From assembly GCA_903813345.2 (NCBI GenBank), contig CAIIXF020000009.1:17449759-17513758 (forward strand): a stretch of DNA of 64,000 nt, read 5' to 3'. The DNA comes from Owenia fusiformis (taxonomy: Eukaryota; Annelida; Polychaeta; Sabellida; Oweniidae). Numbering within the stretch: position 1 is the first letter of the stretch; each line of letters begins with the position of its first letter. Position numbers and translations under genes: made by a program. The notes below the pieces were generated by a model, which had not been told where the DNA came from, searched no databases, and was given only the letters and a program-made list of their open reading frames with translations. Of the stretch, positions 56,113 through 64,000 are shown in pieces.

Positions 56113-56929
56113 CCCTATCACAACAAACTAGTTCTTACCCGTTCTTGCCAGTCCTACGATAACGTCGTAAAACGGGTAAAACGGGCTCAATCTGGCTGTG
56201 GTCGGGAAATATGTCTAAAATAATTAGTTACTTCGTTCATAAACAGTCTTTGTCAATACGTCCATCTCATTCGCAGTTCGTTCAAGTCGCACCGCGTCGG
56301 TGTGCAACGTCGCATAACGCGTCCCTTAGTCTAGAAGGTCATCATGACCTGATTACAGAACGGTATGGTCGCCATCGAATTTTGAATTGATTCAAAATTC
56401 TAAATCACATTCCCCGTCCGGGAAAGTCCATGAAGTTCGTAAACAGACCGTAGAACGTTGTAGCTACGTTCATTCCGTTCGCACACAGTTTAAAACCAGT
56501 TTTGAAGAACGCAGTGGCAACTTGCTTGGTGTGATAGCTATATTTTTGCTAACTCGTTGATAAATACGTTCTTAATCAGTTTTAAACCGTTTGCAATTAG
56601 GTCAACCTCGTTCTCAATACGTCCCCAGACAGTTCAACTCGTTGTAAAAACGTCCCTAGTAGGATTGAAGTACGACGGTTCCGTTCGTAGTACGTCCAGC
56701 TCGTCGTTAATAGGTTGTCACTCGTTCTAATTGTAGAACGTGACGACCAAGAGAACATTTTGAGCATGTTCTAAGTTCTAGAGGACATACCCGTTCGAGT
56801 ACGTCCGATGAAGTTTGTAAATAGACCCCAAACTGTTCTAAGTACGTCCAGTCTGTTCGTACACAGTTGAAGCCTGTTTTCGAGAACGTAGTGAGAACTA
56901 GTTTGGTGTAATAGTAGGATTAACAGAAA
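56113..56929. mobile_element. CTATCACACC element, copy D (uninterrupted)
   Basis: An 817 bp unit with ends CTATCACAACAAACTAGTTC and GAACTAGTTTGGTGTAATAG. An internal end-like sequence (AACTTGCTTGGTGTGATAGC at about 56,520) suggests two TIR units joined as one. It is rich in AACG/CGTT-containing words. Copies A, B and C are at 25.9, 38.6 and 39.0 kb. Non-coding. Confidence 0.8.
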
Positions 56930-57618
56930 TTCAAACATAGAGAGGCTTTAACACGTAGTTCAATGTGGGAGCTAAGGCTGCCAAACTTTTGGAGGGGAGT
57001 GTTATGTATAAAGCAGTAAAGATCAGGATGAAGACGTTCACTTGATACGCAATTATTTCTGGAATATTCTACTATTTCTATCAATCACAAAAATTAAAGG
57101 TCACCATGACTGCATAGAAAAAGAATTGAACAAATTAATTAGATTAATGAGAATCACTTTGTCAATTCGACGAGAGCTTCGGGAGTGGATACTGAATAAA
57201 GATTACAAAAAGGAGTAAGCTGTTTAAAACTAAAATGCCTAAACTACGTATTATATGACAGTGGAGGGGCATTTTTTAAAAAATTGTTGACATGGGGTCC
57301 CTATTCTTAAATTTTCGAATTGTTCGATTGATGTTTTTATCATCATGGGTACTTTACTTGAAAGAAACGTATTGATTTAATAAAAAAATCAGTTACGCCC
57401 AGACTGTCTAAAATCACTTGCCATGCTGCACATGGACCTTTTATAAAATTTATAAAATTGCTTTTTTATTTTTGAGGGTGCGGAGTGCGATCGCATCCAT
57501 CGCACCCCCTCCCCCCCTGGCTAAACTATGGTGGTATCGTGAGATTGATAAAAAATATTTGATTTCAAAATATTGTTCTGTTCTTTCGGATTAAATCATT
57601 CATCAAGTACAGCTAATA
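56930..57618. other. Intergenic sequence with the end of a G-rich element
   Basis: About 57,470-57,520 (GAGGGTGCGGAGTGCGATCG, then CATCGCACCCCCTCC) matches the end of the 13.7 kb G-rich array, so another member of that dispersed family ends here. No gene. Confidence 0.5.
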
Positions 57619-58261
57619 TACAGGGTGTCAAATAAATCCCGCCACCTCCCTTAACAGCCAAAACAGCTAATATACAGGGTGTCAAAAAAACCTCAACAGC
57701 CAAAACCAAGATATATGGTACCAAGTGTGATATATCATTTGAAATGTCTTCCAAACTTTACGTTGATTGGCGTATATCCGACATGTCAATCTCAAATTTT
57801 TTTATAAATAATTGATTTATCAATTGAGGTGACCATAGGCCAAGAAACATGGCAATTTGGCGTATTTCGTAGGATTTTAAGAATCGGGTATAAGAAAGTC
57901 AAAGGACCGAAAGATGACAACATATCTTGTGGCAATGAATTAAACCAATTTTTGGATAGGGTTAAATGTGTAAAAAATAGAAGTGCAAGGAAAGTGATGA
58001 AAACCTTTTTGTAACAAGTGGAAAGCGAAAAAGGTTAACTTTTTGACATATTTTTGAGGTCATATCCTTCTCATTTTGATGCAATAAAAGCTACAAGGGT
58101 ACACTAAAGGACATCATGAAAGTATAGGTGAATTTCATTCAAAATACTTGAGCGTTGGTGAGTGCACAAACCTTTGGATGATCTTTCTAATGGTATATCA
58201 CACTATATCACATCATGTATTAAGGTTTAGCCGAGGGGTGGGACTTATTTGACACCCTGTA
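57619..58261. mobile_element. 639 bp element with CAGGGTGTCAAATAA ends and TA target
   Basis: 57621-58259 has ends CAGGGTGTCAAATAAATCCC and the matching TTATTTGACACCCTG, flanked by TA. The left tip is partly duplicated (a second CAGGGTGTCAAA at 57,675). The short frame inside (57,829-58,014) has no recognisable motif. Confidence 0.75.
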
Positions 58262-59893
58262 ATAACACTTTAATTTCTAAATTGAATCTGCAAGAAGGAT
58301 CGGGTATTCAGGGGTAACGTATTATGTTTCATAAAATGGAAATGAAGTGTGAATTATTGTATCGTTTTTTGCTGTGTCATACCAACTAATACAATTAAGT
58401 AAGGCACAAAAACAAATGCATTTCCATGGTACTGTAAGATCACGGCATGAAATTTCTAGGACGTCTGAAGAAGCTGGTCGCACAGTATAGCTAAGCACAC
58501 CTATATGACCTAATAGGTCAAACATTAATGTCAACTTTCATGAATAAAAAAATGGTAAAGCCCATGTTAATCATGGGAAATGGTAGGTTAGTTGCAAATC
58601 AGATTTTTGGATATCTATTCACTAAAACATTTATTAAAAATAATTTCCGAGTAGAAAATTGAATTGTTTTACTTTCTGCATGCTAAGTGTTTTAGGCTGT
58701 GTTTCCTAAAACTAAAACTCGATGCGCATCTCGTGCAAATTTTGGAAAGCAACAGCTTCAAGGAATGGTCATTCCACATGACACTGAGTCTGGGGCTTAA
58801 AATTCATCATATATAAGTGGAATTGATCGTGACGATGGGAGATTATTCCCCATCTTGGCCATCATGATAAACCATGACATCTCATTTCTTCTCAGCCCTG
58901 AGTTATGGGTGAAACAGAAAGATGCTATGAGTATCAGAATGCATCTTGGTTGACAACAAGAAATGGTTCACTAAATCACCCACAATTCATTTGTGCTTAA
59001 TAATTTTCACCCAAAGCAAAATATTTTGAAAATGCATCCTGATTGGCCAGAAAGTGACATACAATTCATTTTTGTATGAATAAACAACAATGACCAATGA
59101 AATGCCTAAATTTCAATGCTAGTTAGTTGAGAAATGTTATAATTTTATGTCATTAACTTGCAACTGTGACAGCTGCCTGCACAATTAAAGATATGCAAAC
59201 ATGGAAAAAAGAAAATCATTTTTTCCGTGCATCTGTCACTCTTTACCAATTAACACAAGCAATAAATGGGAGTTGGTTAAACAGCACAGAGTTTATCAAG
59301 GATATATATGAAAATCAATTAAGTTGAAAAACAAAACTCTGAAGATGACTTTTTATCAATTCAATTGATTATTGTCATTACTACAACTTATTCAATTTCG
59401 TATTCAGTATTCGAAGAAGTGAAAACTTTTAAATATGCGGAAAGCCGCAGACAAACGGACAAAGACAATGTCTGACTAGTGTACGACTAGCTAAAACCCG
59501 AGGCTCATTATTTATTACGAAAACGCTCCGCTTTCGAAAGCTCTTAGGTATTCTTCCTGCCACGAAGTGTGAGAAGATGCGCAGTTAGCGTATTAAGATC
59601 GAATAGTACACATCCCAGATGCGTTATCGGACGTCTTACTGTTACATACAGTCGCATACAGTAGCATCTTTTCAGATGGAAATGTTTCATTGGTGTTATT
59701 CTAGTATTCTAGCAACGCAAAAAGTCACATGTTATGAGAATGAAATTTGATTTGCTGGAACAATATGACCACGATCTAAATCAAAGTTTTATTAAGTGTA
59801 GCGATATCAGCTAATCAATAGAAACAAGACAAAATACCCCTAGATCAAACTAACCAACAGCAATATAATGATTGTAAATCCTTTTAATGAAAG
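58262..59893. other. Intergenic sequence, nothing recognised
   Basis: 1.6 kb of AT-rich DNA with no matched repeat or gene. Confidence 0.35.
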
Positions 59894-60729
59894 TACAGGG
59901 TGTCAAATGGCGTTGTGCCCCTCCCCCTTCCACAGCAAAAACTATAAGTACCTATGCATTCTGAATGTCATTGGAAAGAGCATTAAATTGTGGATGACCA
60001 AGGTCAGTTGTTGCTACATACAGCAGTTTCACATGCATTTGAAATGTACTCGTATAGTGCTCTTTTTTATTGATTTTAAAGAATTCCTGCATAGACTTTT
60101 TGGTATGGATGAATACCCGAGCAATTACTCCGACTTGACCGTTGCAGAGCACATAGAGTTCATATTAATGGATAAAACAGAGCAACTTATGGTATATAAA
60201 TCGAACATCAAAAAGGTATTGAGATCTCTTGAGAAAGACACTGCTCTTTTCCACGTCCCTTTAACTTTAAATCCAGCCAGACTTGCAGCCTTAAATGGCA
60301 CTCCTAACCATCGACAACGTACAGTGACAAAATATACGGTTGTACACTTTAGTTATACGTTGTCATGTTTGAAACAAAAACTGCGATGCAGGTTTTAAAA
60401 GATTTAGCTAAGAAATATAAAGTCGTATTTCATGTTTAATTTCATGTGCATGTGCAATTTTTTCTAGGTGCCAACCTACATCACAATTTTTGCTTCTAGC
60501 AGCTAAATTATACACCCGTATATTTTGTCACTGTACGTTGTCGATGGTTAGGCGTGTAAGATAACTTTTAAAAGTTAGTTCAAATCATGTCTTATTTTCT
60601 GTGATGCATCTTCATCTTTTCACACGTTAACAACAATTAAATGCTCTTTCCAACCGTATATAGTATGTGTGTGTACCTCTCCTAGTTAATACTGTGGATG
60701 GGGGACACAACGCTATTTGACACCCTGTA
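59894..60729. mobile_element. 832 bp element with CAGGGTGTCAAATGG ends, TA target and possible captured exon
   Basis: 59896-60727 has inverted ends CAGGGTGTCAAATGGCGTTG and CTATTTGACACCCTG between TA dinucleotides. Nested inside, about 60,303-60,553 is a second palindrome (CTAACCATCGACAACGTACA and its complement). Between them lies a coding-like stretch (see next entry). Confidence 0.75.
60081..60310 (+). pseudogene. Coding-like segment inside a MITE (captured exon?)
   Basis: The frame reads EFLHRLFGMDEYPSNYSDLT, then a helix-like charged stretch (AEHIEFILMDKTEQL, SNIKKVLRSLEKDTALF) and LTLNPARLAALN. Its amino-acid mix looks like real protein, unlike neighbouring frames. It is preceded by a T-rich run ending AAAG, which could be an acceptor, and runs into the nested palindrome. 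I do not recognise the protein. A captured host exon or a chance frame are both possible. Confidence 0.3.
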
Positions 60730-62145
60730 GTATATATCGCGACATTTGACTCCAAATGTTAACGACCCATGCATGATGGACAGTTTAGTATTTCGGCCAA
60801 TCACCGACAGACCATGCTTTCCGTGGACTGTTTTTCCATTGACAATACATTCCGATGATGCGGCCCTACACGGACAATTCGTTCTAACTGTTTTCTTGGG
60901 ATGTTGTTTTTTAGAATACTCTTGGATTTCCGCATTGATCTACCGGTTCGTGGTTTGCAAGTTTATTTGCTGTTCTCTACATGATAAACGGTTTTTTAAT
61001 CCTACCAAACATTAGAGATGAATCTAACAGTGTTACTAATATGTATCATCCCAGAACATTACATTATACTTTCAATGGCCTTTCAAATATCTCATTCATC
61101 ACTGAACATCAGAATATGTACAGTTGGCTGGATTATCGTAGTTCTGACAGGCTGCTATGTAGCATTCAGCTTATTATTCATTTCGAATGTTTCGAGTTTG
61201 TAACAGCAAGGGGAAGAAAATTACTGTAAGCGAAACGCCCGTGTGATTACTAGAATATAGTAAAAATCACAAAAAGACTACACTTCACATAATATTTTAA
61301 TTTATCACAACTTTCCTAGCCTAAAATACTAACCGCGTGGCTTGTTTAATTTAGTCTCTGTTTAGATATTGAGTTCAGGAGATTTACATTAACGACATGT
61401 CCAGGAACATTTAAAAAAGATATCAAACCATCTGGCTACATCGTCATATAAAGTCATATAATGGCTGCTTGCTTTATTAGCAACAGCTTTTTCATTTCAC
61501 AAGGTATGTTGTCATTTCAAATTATAAAAAAATATAATGGTAATTTAGATTGAATTGCAGAGAATTGTGTAATTGAAAAATAAGAATTGAACGTTATCAA
61601 TTGGAAGATGTCTATATCGACAACTAACTTAAATAAATACATTGTATGAGGCAAAAAGAAAGGAAAGTAGGCGTTCAATCTAATTAGCTCAGGTCGCATC
61701 AAGGAACGCTCAAGAAGAATTGAATAAAGCTGAAAGATTAATTTGTTAGTAAAAGAAAAACTTGGAGAAAAGAGGATTAAAGACATAAAAATGATGCTTC
61801 ATAGAATCTCTGGCATTAGGCTGAAGTATTGATGTAGATTTAATAAGGTATCTGGAAGAGATAAGACAAAGTACAATATGTTGATTGTGCAAGATTGTGC
61901 TATTCTACTTCAAAGAGAGAACACACAGGTAAGGATTATTTCTTATACTTTACATACAAATTATCAATAATATAATAGAAGTATTCGAGTTATTTCAAAT
62001 ATGTGTCAATTATATGTCATAAAATACACGCCTGGATGCACATTTTTGTCATTATAGATCTTACTAGAGGATTTATGATAATTCGCTTGTGTGTTACCTA
62101 AACACATACATACTCATAGCATAGCTTATAAAAGATTTCCAATAT
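60730..62145. other. Intergenic sequence, nothing recognised
   Basis: No matched repeat and no convincing exon. Short overlapping frames at 60,746-61,229 lack motifs. Confidence 0.35.
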
Positions 62146-62597
62146 CACTGGTGATCCACTCGATTACGCTGGTTTCGGTAACAAAATAGTGTCGGAACAT
62201 CGAAGGTACGATTTTTCCCTTTTCCTTATTTCACACGTTGTAGGCAGAATTCCCACGACATTTTTTATCACAAACGTGTACTTGTATCAGTATCATATGT
62301 TTTAGAAAATGTACATATTTGCGAACAAATAGTTCAGAAGACAAAAAGTTAAGATCTGCACTTTTAACCCATACCGTTTAGACTATGTAACTTAATTCTG
62401 AGCTGTTTTTTCGCAAACATGTACATTTTCTAAAACATATGATACTGATACACGTTTGTGTCGTTTGTGAGAAAAAATGCCGTGGGGATTCTGCCTACAA
62501 CGCGTGAAATAAGGAAAAAAGAAAAATCGTACCTTCGACGTTCCGACATTTTGTTACCGAAACGGTAAAACCAGCTCAATCGATCGGATCACCAGTG
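62146..62597. mobile_element. CACTGGTGATCC palindromic element, second copy
   Basis: A 452 bp relative of 42,615-43,136, with the same tips CACTGGTGATCCACTCGATT and GGATCACCAGTG. The flanks (AATAT, ATTAT) do not form a perfect duplication, so it is older than or internally rearranged relative to copy 1. Confidence 0.8.
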
Positions 62598-62914
62598 ATT
62601 ATGGAGAAATCGCTTGTTTTTATATGTGATTCCATCCAATATGCAAATGCATTCCAATATCAAGGGGTGATGACAAATAACACAAGTGCCGGTGATACGA
62701 AAAAAGTAGTTAAACCCCATTTTGTAGACGCATATCATCGACTTCACTAATATCACACAAATTAAAGAAATGAAAAGACGATGAAAGAAGTGGTATCGAT
62801 ATGGTGAACTTTTTGAACACACGTTTGTCTTGAACCAGTCATCAAAAATTTTACACATCGTCAATTTAATGGTCATCTTTTGGATGATAACATTATAATT
62901 TGAAATATATAAGG
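62598..62914. other. Intergenic sequence, nothing recognised
   Basis: Short AT-rich stretch between two mobile elements. Confidence 0.35.
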
Positions 62915-63297
62915 GTTATGTACTGGAAGGTTTTGGATATGGGGTTTATCCAGAGGGAGATATGCATATCTACCCGAGGGACCTTAGGGACCGAAGGTAG
63001 ATGTGCATATCTCACGAGGGATGAACCCAATATCCAAACCGACCGTACATAATTGCTTTATCCTATACCACGTAGAGTTTTCAGGAGCAGATGGCCATTT
63101 CAATAGTACAAGGTGTAAAAATAAACAAATCATTCATATGCAAAGTCATTTTATTGCATTACCGGAAGCGGGAAGATATGCACCGAAGCGGGAGATACGG
63201 CGAGGGATATGGAGGTTCTGGATACGGAAACCTCAAAATCAGGATACGGGATATATCTTACCAACTTATCTCCCTAAAACTCTACTTGGAATAGGAT
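62915..63297 (+). mobile_element. Dispersed TIR element, copy 2
   Basis: The inverse of 15,521-15,900. Shared landmarks are GGTTTTGGATATGGGGTTTA, CCTTAGGGACCGAAGGTAGA, the inner ends TTTATCCTATACCACGTAGA and CTCTACTTGGAATAGGATAA, and ACTTATCTCCCTAAAACTCT. Confidence 0.7.
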
Positions 63298-63598
63298 AAA
63301 TATATACAAACGAACGCATTTCGTTCGGATTTCTCACGAAGATACCGTATATGTCACGCATTTTACCTGAAATATCTCATACCTATCCTATTATATATAT
63401 ATATACACCTTTCTCTAAATTGTTTTAGAAAACACATCAGACACTTCTTTTGTTCTTGGTATCATATGTTCGGAATGAATTGAAACATCTATCCGAACCT
63501 CATCGGAACAAAACAACATAAAAACGTCGAAAAATATGTGTATTCGAATCGTTGAATAAATGAGTAACTTATCTTCTATATTTTATCATTTTATTTAT
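63298..63598. other. AT-rich flank
   Basis: Includes a short TATATATATATATA run at about 63,393. Nothing else was recognised. Confidence 0.35.
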
Positions 63599-64000
63599 CA
63601 GGGTGTTCCAAAAGTAACAGGACTGGTGCTGGCATTTTGTTAAATATGCACCAATCGTCTTCAAAATTTTACATAATGTACGTTCATGTATCGTTACTAA
63701 AACTGCAAAGTTTCGACAAAAAATATGTAACTCGGATAGAGTTATGGTTGCTATGGTAACATGACATCACAATACCCGGGGCAACTTTCCACGCAGAAAG
63801 TTACATTAAGACAGAAAGAGACATTAAGCATTTTGTACATCCCATATCAAAGTTAAAATGCAACAACTGGTGGGAATTACATTTGTTTTACATAATTTGA
63901 TATTCCTATGTATCCTATGTACTTTGAAAAATAAGCTCCTCTTTGGTCAGTAGAAGAGTAGCACTCTGCATCCATGACTCAAACACATGATTGAACCCAT
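63599..64000 (+). mobile_element. Left end of a mariner-like element, cut by the window
   Basis: CAGGGTGTTCCAAAAGTAAC at 63,600 has the look of a Tc1/mariner terminal repeat. The remainder reads on to the window edge without its second end or a transposase. Confidence 0.35.

Overview
The window is a 64 kb piece of a eukaryotic, AT-rich, repeat-dense genome. It comes from an animal, most likely a marine invertebrate. The evidence is two spliced animal genes with canonical GT-AG introns (a FOXK forkhead factor and the ciliary tektin TEKT4), short-period satellite arrays and many small inverted-repeat transposons. No bacterial operon, rRNA or tRNA was recognised. The phylum cannot be fixed from this sequence alone; a lophotrochozoan or another non-vertebrate bilaterian is plausible.

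Layout. 1-1,576: a ~143 bp tandem repeat. 1,596-9,621 (minus): the 5' four exons of FOXK (FHA domain plus forkhead domain), with repeat-filled introns; the rest of the gene lies outside the window or was not found. 9,622-10,641: a ~1 kb shared upstream region. 10,642-13,024 (plus): a complete five-exon TEKT4 of 451 codons. From ~13.7 to ~44 kb there is no recognised host gene, only layered repeats: a G-rich satellite (13.7-15.2 kb); three copies of a 5-bp-TSD inverted-repeat element shuffled by unequal recombination and hit by a TTAA element (16.6-18.6 kb); several minisatellites (20.3-23 kb); a 6.4 kb inverted-repeat giant nested inside a smaller TIR element (25.9-33.1 kb); and a duplicated TIR element carrying the head of an unknown spliced gene (33.1-37.2 kb).

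The centrepiece is 44,082-53,407: a 9,326 bp Polinton/Maverick-type element with 305 bp terminal inverted repeats (three mismatches by eye) and a perfect 6 bp target duplication GATAAA. It carries a five-exon protein-primed family B DNA polymerase with N-terminal zinc fingers, an A32-like P-loop ATPase fused to zinc fingers, and a DDE integrase ending in a chromodomain. Every catalytic motif looked for is present and all reading frames are open after removal of five short introns. No major or minor capsid or protease gene fits anywhere in it. It therefore looks like a recently mobile self-synthesising transposon that replicates its DNA (polymerase) and inserts it (integrase), but has lost or never had a virion module.

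From 53.4 to 64 kb there are further TIR elements (56.1, 57.6, 59.9, 62.1 and 62.9 kb) separated by unrecognised sequence.
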